Below are positions 45,131-56,721 of a stretch of DNA of 64,000 nt, one piece after another. Made by a program: the position numbers and the translations under genes. Source of the DNA: Pelobates cultripes. Lineage: Eukaryota > Chordata > Amphibia > Anura > Pelobatidae. Position 1 is the stretch's first letter. The number at the start of each line of letters is the position of its first letter. The notes below the pieces were generated by a model. That model saw nothing but the letters and a program-made list of their open reading frames with translations, ran no database searches and had not been told where the DNA came from. The stretch lies in NCBI GenBank assembly GCA_933207985.1, contig OW240918.1, positions 108,266,575-108,330,574 on the forward strand, written 5' to 3'.

Positions 45131-46616
45131 TTATTGTTTGGAAATATTAGCTAGCTCTTATACATTCAACAGTATATTCTCAAAATATTCTTCAGGAGTA
45201 AACATTTGCAGCCATTCGCATACCATCACAGACTACAGCCATTACTGGTTCTGCTTCAGGCTGCGAGAGGGTTTACGTTATGTTAAAATGCTATGCCGCA
45301 ATCGTTGTACTGCTGCATGAACAATGTGAAGCTTCACGTGCACTTAAGCTAGTGTCGCCCAAGTGATCTTATCAAACTTCATGTTGATGAGACCATGTGA
45401 CAGAGTAGCTAGGTATAACAATGGTGGCAGGAGAAGGCTGGCAAGGAGGGTTTGATGGATTCTCTGTATTCAGATTACGTTCAGTGATTATAGAAGTCCA
45501 CCCAAACATCATCTGAGACTTGATGAAACACAAACATTCATACCTACACAGTGCTGATCACCACAGGGGGTGATCAGCAAATAGTATAATCCCTCCTCGG
45601 AGCCACTCTGTCTGGGTTGATAAGTGTTCTCTCCATCAAGCAGTAGTTATTAGAGTATCCTCCTGTTGAGTACCAGACATCAAGATGCTGTTCTGCAATA
45701 ACCACAAACCACCTCTTTTAAAACATCTAACCCTCAAACATTATATATCCCCAGATAGATCACATTGTCAGCAACCCTCCGTCCAAATACATAGTTGTCC
45801 AAGTTCCAGATAACTCAACCAAGTTCTCCTTCAATCAACAACCTGTTTACATATATCAATTATATTCTTTATTTATGCAAAAAAGCATTCAAGCCTCTTT
45901 TAACTGTATCTCTAGTATCTGATAACAAGCTTTTTATCCTGTGGTACCCAATCACCGGTTTGCTGTGAGGCTTTTGTAACAGGGATTTTCAAATCTACAG
46001 CCATAGATTATTCTTTCCTTTACAGTCACAGGAAAAAGAAAGTTATTTGAGTGCTATGGTTTTACATATCAGGATAAAATAACAATCATCTGTTCCATAG
46101 CATGTCTTAAAATTAGGTAAATATAGCCTAAGATGACCAACAACACATGACAATTACTGTGTGTAATGAATTATTTAACACAAAATATAGAAGCCATGTG
46201 TGACCCTTACTGCTTCCATAAGAATTAAGAGACTAAGTAGTAGACAGGTGCTGCTAATCAAATGCCGTTGATTAATGAATCATCATCAAGTGTGACCACC
46301 TCTATTAAAACCAAAGTTTTAGCCGTTTGCTGGTCTGGAGCATTCGGGTGTGTGTTTGCACAATGCGAAGGAGAAAGGACCTCAGCAATGATCTTAGAGA
46401 AGTAACTGTTGGTGGCCATCAAACTGTGAAGGATTACAGGATGATTTTTAAAACGACAGCTCATACAAACTGTCAAGCATTGTGGTGGAGGGGTGATGAT
46501 TTAGGCTTGTTTTGCAGCCAACTTCATTGAGTTGATCATTAACGCCACTGTATACAACAGAATGGCTGGAAAAAGAAAGAATCAAGGCGTTGCAATTGCC
46601 AAGTCAAGGTCTAGAC

Positions 46617-46705
46617 CAGTGGTTCCCAAACTCTTTAGGTTCAAGGCGGCCCTTAATTTTTCAGTATTTTCCCAAGGCACCCCAAGTCAAAATTTTTAGG
46701 TTGTA
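46617..46705 (+). mobile_element. hAT-like transposon end (tentative)
   Basis: CAGTGGTTCCCAAACTCTTT resembles the CAGTGGTTCCCAAAC ends of hAT nonautonomous elements and is followed by an AAGGCACCCC-type interior. No opposite end was found. Confidence 0.4.
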
Positions 46706-47143
46706 GATCTATGTACAGCACTGCGGCATTTACTGGCGTTATAGTGTAATGTACAGTGTTGGTATTTGAAGAAATGCTTGTATACATTTATTGTGTTTTA
46801 ATAAAGGGGTTTATTTGTATGTAATGTTTGCGTTTGATTGCAGGGGTGTGTCTGAATGTAATGTTCACTTTCAAATGTGGATGTACATTTGTGTGAAGTA
46901 TTTGTGTTTGAATGCAGGGGTGTATTTGTATGTAATACTTGTGTTCGATTGCAGGAGTGTGCTTCTATGTTGTGCTGGTGTTTGACTGATTGGATGTATG
47001 CACATACACTACCACATACATACATAGATACTTACACAGATATTTATGCACATTAACACACAGATGCATATAAATACACCGACACATACACACAAATTCA
47101 TATAGACACCGACACATACACACATATAGATACACACTAACAG

Positions 47144-48180
47144 GCTGCAGAGAAACGGGAAGAGCTACGGTGCCTCTTCTACTGATTAAGAAGATGCCGA
47201 CCCTCTGTCCTCTGCTCTCTTTGGTTATGAGTTTTTCATTTCCAAGTGTAGCCCATCTAATTTGACCTTTTGCAAGCCTTATTGCCATGCTCATATTTGT
47301 GCAACCGGCCCCTCTGATTTAAATGTTTTAATTTTGAATTTAACCTTTTTGTACAGCCCATATAAATGTGTGGGTTGTTTTGAGTTAATCTCGAACAATA
47401 CCACATTATGGTCACTATTTTCCAAGTCCCTAAGATAGGCGAGTGCCACCTGGTGGAAGGTTGGACAGGTGGCACATGAACAGGCCCAGACCAAGAGTCA
47501 GTCACTTCCTCTATGGAGTACCAAAAACATATGCATGGAGCTTCTATTAGCTCTCTGGAGCTAAACCCAAGGTGATCCAATAAAGTGAGCTAGCAGCTCT
47601 CACAGATGCAGTGACCAATGATTGGCTGTTAAGGTTTGACAGGAGGAGCCCAGGTAGAAAAAATAAGCCAAATCAAAGTACTAAAAGAGTACTTTTAAAT
47701 ATATTGTTTGTGGGGACTTCACCCTCATATATTGTTTGTGGGGACTTCACCCTCATTGCGGGCGATGCTGCCCCATACTTTGAAAGCACTGCAGAGAAGA
47801 GGGAAGAGGGGCGTCTTCTACTGATTAAGAAGATCCCGACCCTCTGTCCTTGTCAGTGACCACGCCAAAGGACCCTGCATGCGCCCGAGGGGGGATGCGT
47901 TGGACAAGGTGTGAGGCACAACAAGGGAAACCCTGGTGAGTGAGTCGGGGACCTAGACATTGACGGACCCACAGAAACTATTGGCGGTTTGACTACTTGC
48001 ACAGGGGATGGTGCCAGATCACTCCTGGCACCATAACTACTACAGCACACTGACTAAAATTGTCAGATATTGTTCTTTTGTTGTTAATTATGCCTACCTG
48101 GTTTAAGATTTTGCCCACATTGTTTTGTTATATGTACACTATTTCCACATGAATTCAATAAAAACAAAAATAAAAAAAAC
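47144..48180 (+). mobile_element. Two related retroposon-like segments with A-rich tail
   Basis: 47144-47211 and 47789-47850 share a block including TCTTCTACTGATTAAGAAGA with few differences. The second runs on to AATTCAATAAAAACAAAAAT and an A-rich end at about 48178. A 28-bp exact tandem duplication (47699-47754) lies between. The family is unknown. Confidence 0.5.
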
Positions 48181-48929
48181 ACCAAGTATAGAATTATTTT
48201 TTAACCATATTTGCAATAATATTCACATTTGTATTTATGAATATGGAATATTTGTATTATAAAATGCTCATTAAATGAGAAAATATTACATTTTAAGCCT
48301 TTTTTTCCACAATTCCATAAATATACTCAGAAAGATATGAACACACTGTGAAAAAAAATGATGGCACCAAAACACGAATGACACAATGCCAACTGGAAGT
48401 GAAATCCTATAGCTGGAATCATGTAATTGTGTTGGTTGTGTGTGTTATACATTAGAATAGCTTTGCTATAATATAATTTTGAGATGGTTTTGGTGTGCTG
48501 AGATTATAATAGGAATTTGCATTAGTAAAAGACTTAAACAAGTAGAATTTAGTGAGGATGTGATGGGTTGTGGAATAAATCTCTACTTTAAAATTATGTT
48601 TCTGTTACCCACAGATATTTTTAGCTATGTTGTTCCAAGTGGCAGTCATTTCTTGTGCGTACAAATAAACCAAGCCAAGAAAACAGGCCAATTTCAGTAC
48701 TAGTGAAAGCAACAAGCATCTAGAAAACAGATCTGTTTTTTCTGGACATAGAACTGTGTATTTTGTTTAGCTAGGTTTAACAGTCATTTCCTTAAATGTA
48801 ATATATAGGAAACTTAGTTGGCATAAGATAGCCTTTAATTTAATATGATGGCTCTCCTATAACTAGAACCTGTAGTTCCTGCTGTGCGTTGAAAACTTGA
48901 ACTTTTTTAAATTCTTCTTTCCCTTGTAG

Positions 48930-49118
48930 TGAATACTATTTATATGGAGATGTTTCCCGACAGATTTTTGTCATTAGAAGTTATTACATCCTGGACCAGT
49001 TAACGAAAGATGACATATTTACTGTATATTTTATATTTGCTTATGTGACTTGTTTGTTTGTGTTTTGTTTGTTTTTTTTATTTTTTTAAACAAAATTTTA
49101 AATGACTATGACAATAAA
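48930..49118 (+). other. Exon-like open frame of unknown status
   Basis: A pyrimidine tract and CCCTTGTAG acceptor-like site are followed by an open frame of 52 codons (48931-49089), starting EYYLYGDVSRQIFVIRSYY and ending in a low-complexity hydrophobic stretch and TAA. AATAAA follows at 49113-49118. I do not recognise the peptide, and it fits neither MFN1 nor MRTFB. It may be chance or a 3' end of an unlisted transcript. Confidence 0.2.
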
Positions 49119-49227
49119 TGCCTCCTCCATCTGTATTACTTTTTATGTTTTGTAATGTAGCTAAAAGCTATTTTAACTGATTTTTGTTTGGTGGAGTTTT
49201 TAAAATTGAATTTATTTGCTTATGATG

Positions 49228-49808
49228 TGAGCAGGATATCACTTTGCTGCAGAGGGATTTAGATAGATTAGGGGACTGGGCACTCACATGGCAGATTACA
49301 TTTAACGTAGATAAATGCAAAGTTATGCACTTTGGGGCAAAGAATGCACAAGCAACCTACACCCTAAACGGTAGTGAATTAGGAATAATAACACTTGACA
49401 AAGATTTGGGAATTGTTATAGACAACAAACTAGTCAACAATATGCAATGCCAATCAGCAGTTGCTAAAGCTAAGGCCAGTAAGGTATTGTCAAAGGGGTG
49501 AAAATATAATTTGCCTCTTTATAAATCACTGGTAAGCAGTTTTAAAGAAGGCTATTAAGGCACTAGAAAGAGTGCAGAGAACAAAATTGATAAAAGGAAT
49601 GGAGCGTTTAAGTTATGAAGAAAGGTTAACAAATTTAAATGTGTTTAGTTTAGAAAAACAGAGCCTCAAAGAGGATATACCATTTTACAAATATATTTGA
49701 GGACAATGCAAACCATTATCTGGAAATCTATTCATAAGAAGGACTATACATTAGACACAAAGTCACACATTTAGACTTGATGAAAAAAGATTTAGCCTAA
49801 GGCAAAGG
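49228..49808 (+). mobile_element. CR1/Rex1-like LINE, first part (interrupted copy)
   Basis: The open frame from 49244 reads LQRDLDRLGDWALTWQITFN, KCKVMHFGAKN and DKDLGIVIDNKL, the typical C-terminal reverse-transcriptase-ORF region of CR1/Rex1-like LINEs. It decays after 49500 with frameshifts, but remnants such as LERVQRTKLIKGMERLSYEE and LNVFSLEKQSL are visible. It stops at the solo LTR at 49809 and resumes at 50869 and again at 53076. Confidence 0.85.
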
Positions 49809-50863
49809 TGTTACAAAATGCCAAATTGCCCATGCTTCCCTGTGTTATGGAGAAGCCTAATTGCCAGCCTTCTGCCCCATGACTATGGACCTAGTGTGTA
49901 TGACGATTTGACTATGTCTGTGGGATCTGAGCGCTGTTTGGATATATTGAGCGCTCAGATCCAAGCCATCTGGGGATAGGTTGAATGTGGGGGTTCTGTT
50001 CAGTATGATAGTAGTTATGTATTTTTGTGTATTTTTGCTGTTGTTGTGAATGGAGATATTTTCTGTACCTGGAGATAGTTGGCTTACCACACCCAGTTAA
50101 GCCAATTATCTCCAGGATAGAGGACTCTGTGGAACTGGTTTGGGCTGGAAAGCCATGCTTCAGTTGGTCACAAAGGATTTCGACCTAACTTTTAAACCAC
50201 TGGAGGGAATTGTCTGATTTTTGGATATGTTTGTATTTTAAGTGTGCGGAGTTTGAATGTTTTTATGAAGATTGGATGTATATTTTTAAAGTTACAGAAT
50301 GTGTGTAAAAACTGTATTTTTCCTGCCTGTGATAATTATGTTAACCATTGTGTACCATAATTATATCACAGGCAGAGGGGGAGGATTTTGTGTGTAATTG
50401 CTGGGAGTGTTTTCTGTAATGTACGTGTGTTATTGTTTGTTCTGTAAAACCCTGTGAGTGGGCCTATGTAAGGAAAACCTGCATAAAAGAAGGCCCTTTG
50501 GGTGCCAATAAAACAGAATGACTTGACCCTCTAACTTGCAGCCTTGACTCATGTTTGTAGGGGACAGCTATAATCACTACAGGGATTGCTATGCTCTTCA
50601 TACTCTTGTTCCTTCATACTCTTGTAAGAGCTCTTGTTCCTGATCCTGCTTCGCTCTACAGAAGGAAGAGGTTCACCTACTGGAACCTGGAGCCTGGTTG
50701 TAGGTCCAGTGTGGATAGCAGACGATGAGATCCTAGCCCAGCAGCGGCAGTTCGTGGAGTCTGCAGTGCTTATAGTGTCTACAGTGCTGATGGTCCTTTG
50801 GTTAGCGCTAGGAGCATCCTTTCTACGGTCCAGCTTCCAGCCAGCCTGGAGGCAACCATAACA
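49809..50863 (+). mobile_element. Solo LTR with 5-bp target duplication
   Basis: 1055 bp starting TGTTACA and ending CATAACA, so the ends form the TGTTA/TAACA inversion. It is flanked on both sides by AAAGG (49804-49808 and 50864-50868). Inside are a TATA-like CATAAAAG (50482-50489) and AATAAA (50507-50512), the order expected for U3-R. The U3 part holds three long palindromes. No interior coding sequence is present, so it is a recombination-derived solo LTR. It sits inside a LINE and in LINE sense. The retroelement family was not identified. Confidence 0.9.
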
Positions 50864-51060
50864 AAAGGAAACATTTTTTTTTTGGTAAGAACAATAAGGA
50901 TATGGGATTCTCTGCTTGAAGAGTTGTTTTATCAGACAGCAACTTGATGAATACTTACAAAAACACAAGATTCAGGGATATAATTTTTAATTTGTAGTAA
51001 TAGATTCTTAATCCAAGGAGATATCTGATTGCCATTCTGGGGTCAAGAAGTATTTTTTCC
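50864..51060 (+). mobile_element. CR1/Rex1-like LINE, second part
   Basis: Reads on from the first part: GATATGGGATTCTCTGC, TCAGGGATATAATT, ATCTGATTGCCATTCTGGGG and AAGTATTTTTTCC, the standard terminal ORF and 3' UTR of the frog CR1/Rex1-like LINE. It is cut by the ORF1-only element at about 51061. Confidence 0.85.
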
Positions 51061-53075
51061 CGAGGCAGAGCCATGCAACCCACCTGAATGGCCGCACGCC
51101 AAGCGAGCTCCGCAGCAAAAGAGCACTTTGGGCTAGCTAACGAGAACCCATCCCAACGAAACCGGCACCAAACCGACCCGCGGGCTGCCACCAAAGATAT
51201 GGGCTGCAAAACCAAAAAGCCCAAGCCCGACAACCCACAGCAACATCATAGCAACGGCGACATGTGGAAGCAAACGCTTAGCACCCAAGGCTCAAACATG
51301 GCCGCCTACAACGACTACGGCTCGGATGTCTCCGACAACTTCACCACAAAGGCGGAGATGGAGCACCCACAATACCACCCCGCCAGTCACCCCTGAGACC
51401 AGACTCCTCACCGGTGACCGTCACGGTCATGAAAGACCTCCTAGCGGAGCGCCGACTACCAATACAGGCCGACATGGCCCAACTGCGCAAGGACTTACAG
51501 GGCCTAATGGGCCGCATAGGCACACTGGAGGAAGACTCCCAGGGCACCAAACAACAAACGCGACTTCTGCAGCATTTTACCAATGGTCCAAGAGCTTGAA
51601 CTGCAGCATTTTATCTACGAGCAGCACATAGCAACATTAGAGGATCGGAGTCGCAGCCAGAACATCAAAATCCAAGGCACTGGAGAGGAGATACCGGAGA
51701 CTGAGCTCCCACACACACTGCGGAGGCTACTACAAACACTCTTGCCTCCCAAGCGAGCCAGACAGGTGCCCATAAAAAACTTTTTTCGCCTACCACCAGC
51801 AACTAAGGCCCCAACAATGGCCCCACAAGACCTTCTGGTTCGTTTCCAAAATCACGGGGACAAGATGGCGGTAATGCAGGCCACAAGGAACTACTCACCG
51901 TATGCGTTTGAAAACATGCAACTCTTTTTCTACGCAGACCTGTCTGGGTCCACTCTGGCTTGGCGACGCACACTCCAACCCTTTACAGCCCTCCTACGCC
52001 AGCATAAAGTCACCTACCATTGGAGTGGTTTGCGCACACTACTTATCCACCACATGAATGCGGTCTCTGCCATCCGGGACTTGCAAGAGGCAAATGAACT
52101 GCTACCGACACTGGGACTTCCCTCGATGTCTCGTCTCCCCTCGGAGACCAGAACCACGCCGGCTCATGGCTCCATCTGGAACCCCGCAACGGTAGTCCCG
52201 TTTGTCCCTAGACAAGCAGAGACAGAAACCAACGCAGCAGCCAAAACCTGAGGCAGCCCTGAAGCCACCCGGTTTCTTCACCAGTATATTTTAGCAGCAT
52301 CACTTACTGCACCTACTGAACTTGTGAACCAGTTTTAACGTGTTATTGTTGAAATCTTCTTGCAGCTTCTTGTTAAGGAGCACCCACACTAGCACTGGCA
52401 ACCAAGGGCACTTTATAGCCATTTATGTATAGCTCCTCCGAACTCCCCTCCCCCCTCCCGGGGTAACAGGGGTTATTTAAACAACAGCTAACGGGGGCAC
52501 TAAATTACCTGCTATAGCCCGGCACTAGATAGACAGATCACAAGAGCCACCAGCTTATTGTATTGTTACACAGAGAGGTCCACACCACTGCAAAATGAGA
52601 ACCTGCTCAGCAGCTAAGGTGTTACAACCTCTCATTAGGTACCGCTCCACAGAGCAAAAACCACCTACCACACAACACGGCACAGCTCCTACCAGCATAT
52701 AATAATTGTACAGTAAGCCTATACACGGCGAAACATTATGTTTCAGGACCAACCTCTAGGTTACTCATGTACATGCCGACAGCTATCGCCCCCCCCCCCA
52801 AACAGCCACACCAGCTACACTCACACTGTGCGACAGCTATGTGCCCGGCGAATGTTATCCTCATATTGTTTTAATGTTATATGCCAAACGTTCAACAACT
52901 TTATTGATGCCAAGGTTATTTCTTGCTTATTCCAACTCATAAAAGAAAATGTGCAGCTTTGTGTAATGCCACTGTGAAAAAAATAATGACCAACCCATGC
53001 GTGCTGTTGTGGCACTTGACAATTGCCTGTAACTACCTCTGCACAGAAAAATAAAGAATTTAAAAAAAAAAAAAT
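51061..53075 (+). mobile_element. ORF1-only L1-like LINE, second copy (inserted in a LINE)
   Basis: It has an ORF1-bearing GC-rich 5' part and about 800 bp of 3' UTR. It ends with AGAAAAATAAAGAATTTAAA and a run of A, the same tail as the elements at 17.9-18.4 and 22.6-24.2 kb. There is no ORF2. The flanking LINE sequence resumes straight after the A run. The exact 5' end is not certain and the target duplication is degraded. Confidence 0.8.
51190..52251 (+). pseudogene. L1-type ORF1 protein, frameshifted
   Basis: Likely start at ATG 51199 (MGCKTKKPKPDN). An acidic/Ser region follows, then a coiled coil with LRKDLQGLMGRIGTLEED in another frame (51414-51599). The RRM-like and C-terminal part (51583-52251) contains EDRSRSQNIKIQGTGEEIP, FFYADLSGSTLAWRRTLQP and YHWSGLRTLLIHH. 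At least two frameshifts (near 51390 and 51590) break it. In the family, ORF1p binds its own RNA and chaperones integration. Not functional here. Confidence 0.85.
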
Positions 53076-53240
53076 GATTATTTTCCTAGTTTGTTACAAA
53101 ATTGGAAAGTGCTTCAAACTGGGGGGGTGGGGGGTGGGGTTTCCTTCTTTTGGATCAACAGCAAAAACTGATTTGAGAAAGACTGAACTTGATGGACATA
53201 TGTCTCTTTTCCGCCTATGTAAATATGTATCAATTCACAC
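53076..53240 (+). mobile_element. CR1/Rex1-like LINE, third part (3' end)
   Basis: Reads TTTTGGATCAACAGCAAAAA, CTGAACTTGATGGACATATG and CTTTTCCGCCTATGTAAATA, the very end of the frog CR1/Rex1-like LINE. It thus completes the copy that began at 49228. Confidence 0.85.
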
Positions 53241-53369
53241 ACACACAACCTTGCGGGAGGAGGAGGGAGCCGTGAGGATGGGGCCGGATCAGGAGAACAG
53301 GCCCCCGACTCCCACCAGCCACAGCCAGCAGAAGGTAAGAACCTGCTGGGTGGCTTAATTTCTTTTTAA

Positions 53370-54300
53370 TATGTGTTTGTATGTGTGTGTGTGTAGGTGT
53401 GTAGCTGTGTGTACGTGTGTATTTGTATGTGTGTAATGTGTGTGTAGTGTGTGTATCTGTATGTAGTGTGGGTATCTGTGTGTTTGGATGTGTGTAATGT
53501 GTGTGTATCTGTGTGTAGTGTGTGGATCTGTGTATGTGTACCTGTCTGTAATGTGTGTGTATCTGTATGTGTGTAATATGTGTATCTGTGTGTATGTAGT
53601 GTGGGTATCTCTGTGTTTGTATGTGTGTAATGTGTGTTTGTGTGTGTGCATCTGTGTATGTGTGTAATGTGTGTTTGTGTGTGTATCTGTGTATGTGTAG
53701 TGTGTTGTGTGTGTGTGTATCTGTGTGTAGTATGTGTATCTGTATATCTGTTTCTGCATGTGTGGCAGTGTGTGCATCTGTATGTGTCAGTGTGTGTATA
53801 TGTATGTGTCAGTAAATGTGTGTATGTCTGCGTATCTGCAGGTGTATCAGTGTGTCTGTACATCTGTATGTGTGTCAGTTTTTGATACATATACCAACAC
53901 ACATGCAGATGCACAGACACACATACAGTTGGACAGACACGCTGATACACATGCAGATATACAGACACACATACAATTGCACAGATATACTGATACACAT
54001 GCATGTATACAGACATACAGCAGATACATAGACAAACAGATACAATCACTGACACACATACAGATACAGACACACAGATACAAACACTGACATACATGCA
54101 TATACACAGACACAGTGTATAGGTAAGTGTATTGGCTGCAGTGCACACACAGACACAAGCTACATCCCCAGCATACACACAGAAACACACTACATCCCCA
54201 GCACACACAGACATATACTACATCCCCAGCACACAAACAGACACACACTTCACTCCCAGCACACACGCAGACACACACTTCATCCCCAGCACATCCACAT
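53370..54300. repeat. Inverted GT-rich / CA-rich low-complexity block
   Basis: 53370-53880 is GT-rich (TGTGTGTATCTGTGTGTAG-like units). From about 53884 to 54300 the same composition appears on the other strand (ACACATGCAGATACACAGAC-like units), ending in repeats of CTACATCCCCAGCACACACA. Open frames through it are Cys/Val or Thr/His repeats and are artefacts of the array. Confidence 0.9.
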
Positions 54301-54361
54301 AGAGATACTACCATTGCAGAAGCATATATATTTTTGATGGGTAGAAGGGGGGGGGAGCATT

Positions 54362-55087
54362 TCATCCTTGGACCCAGGCAGCACAATGTCTTGGGTATCC
54401 AATCACCTCTCCCAGATAAGCAAAGAATAAAAAGGGAGAATCTGTGGTTTGCTGAACATTGGAAACCGCTACCAGAGAGACTAGTAAACATGCAGAAGCA
54501 CATAACAGCTTAGCAGACAAAGTCCAGGAATTGGACGACATTCTGGAAGTACACAGGCTAAAGCTAGCTGACATGGAGGATAGGGCAAGGCGGAACAATC
54601 TGCGGTTCAGAGGAATCCCAGAAACAATTACAAACGCCGAGCTCCAACATTATCTCTCAAAACTGCTCCAGAGCCTAGTACCAGAAATACACCCGGATCA
54701 ACTATTAATCGACAGGGTGCACAGGCTGCGCAGACCGAAAACACCTGCCGCAAACTGCAGAGAGAGATGTAATCGCTAGAATACACTTCTTCCACGCTAA
54801 AGATAAGATCATGCGGGCTAGCAGAAAACCAGGTATGCCGAACGAATACAACTCCATCAAAATCTTCGCGGATTTATCAGCGGACACTCTCCAATTCAGG
54901 AAATCAATGGCGCCGATCACCTCCACCCTGCGGGAGCATGACCTGAATTACAGATGGGGATTCCCTGCCAAACTTCTGATCTCCCACCAAGGGGCCATAC
55001 ACGCCATCACGACCCTGAAGCAAGGCGTCCAGAAACTAAGAGATTGGGGGCTTCCCCAACCGGCGACAGAACCAACTAAAACATAAG
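54362..55087 (+). pseudogene. L1-like ORF1 protein, frameshifted
   Basis: A coiled-coil segment (LADKVQELDDILEVHRLKLA) is followed by the RRM core DMEDRARRNNLRFRGIPETI. After a frameshift near 54770 comes the C-terminal domain with IKIFADLSADTLQFRKSM and YRWGFPAKLLI, ending at the stop by 55086. The N-terminus is disrupted by stops. This is the RNA-binding chaperone of the element; not functional as it stands. Confidence 0.85.
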
Positions 55088-55862
55088 TGCCCAAGATGTC
55101 ACTGGAATGGACTGTCAAACGAAAGACTGCCCTTCCCCTGGAACACGCGTAACTATTCCATAACCACTGTGCAAGTTAAAATGCTAGAACTTTCAAGTTA
55201 CAGGGCTATAGCTTAATGCTTACTTAGCCAAAATGTATTTGTTAATTATTGTTATACTTCAACCTACCTGACCTGCAACAAGCAGCAGTACTTGCTGGTT
55301 AGAATGCGGCGCTGCCCAATAAGCTTTTCTACTATTCCCCCACGGGGGCGCAGGCAAGATAACGGCACATACTAGCCATGATGCCATCCTATAGCGAGGC
55401 TGTGTTTAGAAGTTTATTGAGACTAACCCACTGTGAAGGCACATTTTAAAACATTGATGTCACCTTATAGCGAGGCTGTGTTTAGAAAATTATTAAGATC
55501 AGTTTAATGTTGTTCATGACATGTTAGTTTTGCAATTTGATGTTCAAATGCTCTTTTGGTTTCAGGTGGAGGCTTACTATGTGTAAAAACCTTATCACCA
55601 CTACCCCCACTAGACAGGCCTATCTATTAGGCGAGTCTCGAGGCTCCACTCCTCGGAGCCAAATTGGGTGTGTCACCCACCAGTTTTTCCAGTTTTACCC
55701 CACCCACTTCCACCCTACCCATTCTCTCCCCCAGTCACGAACACAAAGTATGGCACAGCAGAACCGCCGCAGGCTTACCAAACTGACATACTGCAATGAC
55801 CCAGCAGCACCAGTAGTAACCAAGCTCACGCTCCATAGCATCCCCTCCCTATATATACAACC

Positions 55863-56600
55863 ATGGTTAAACTAATAACGTATAATGTAAAAGGATTGAA
55901 CTCCCCGGGTAAACGCAGGCTACTACTGCAAGATCTGAAAAACGAGGACATAGACATCGCGTGTATCCAGGAAACACACTTCACCAACACCCGTACCCCT
56001 GCACTCTACACAAAAATTTATCCAACACAATACCACGCTACTTCTGATAAAAAGACGAAGGGAGTCTCTATTCTCATACATAAATCCATAGCATTTCAAG
56101 AAAAAGCAGTCTCTATAGACCCCCAGGGAAGATATGTAATACTAGTGGGTCTCTTCAATAATGTCCAATATACATTGGCCTCTGTATATTTCCCCAACAC
56201 TGGCTCAGAACAATTCCTCAGACTCATCCTCAAAGAGATAGATAAGGTGAGACAGGGGGGATTGTTGATGTGCGGGGATTTTAACTTTATAATATCCCCG
56301 GACTTAGACTCCACAGCACTAAGAGGCCACGAGCAAATATAGTATCCAGGCAAAAAACTGTCTAGACTGACATTAGTATGATAGCTGGAGAATACTCCAC
56401 CCAAGAGAACGGGATTACTCCTTCCACTCCAAAGTACATAGCACCTACACCCGCATAGACACCTACTACGTAGACCAATCTACATTACCACAAGTAGCCA
56501 AATGTACAATGGGAGACATTACGTGGTCTGACCACGGCCCGGTGTCCCTGGATCTATATGATAAATATCAGTTCAAAGGTAGAGGGAACTGGAGACTATT
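55863..56600 (+). pseudogene. L1-like ORF2, endonuclease part
   Basis: Starts MVKLITYNVKGLNSPGKRR. APE-type endonuclease motifs are visible: ACIQETHF with the catalytic Glu, GDFNF, and, after a stop at 56340-56342, RIDTYYVDQS and the catalytic SDHGPV block near 56528-56545. The stop and following frameshifts break the domain. In life this nuclease nicks target DNA to prime reverse transcription. Confidence 0.88.
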
Positions 56601-56721
56601 ACTAAAGACCTTCAGAAGGTAAACATCAGCCTCGACCATCTGGTCGGCCCATAAGGTCGTTGTTCGCGGTTTATTTATTAGACAATCCTCATATCTTAAA
56701 AAGCATAGACAAGCGACCTTA

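Larger units (their letters stand above)
43620..49227. other. Intergenic interval with scattered repeat fragments
   Basis: No exon of MFN1 or another known gene was recognised. It contains a Penelope-like 3' fragment (about 44870-45130), a hAT-like end (46617), related retroposon segments (47144-48180) and an unexplained exon-like frame at 48930-49089. Confidence 0.55.

Noticed and set aside
53355..54503. Long frames (up to 282 codons) on both strands, rich in Cys/Val or Thr/His/Tyr
   Set aside because: All arise from the GT/CA low-complexity block.
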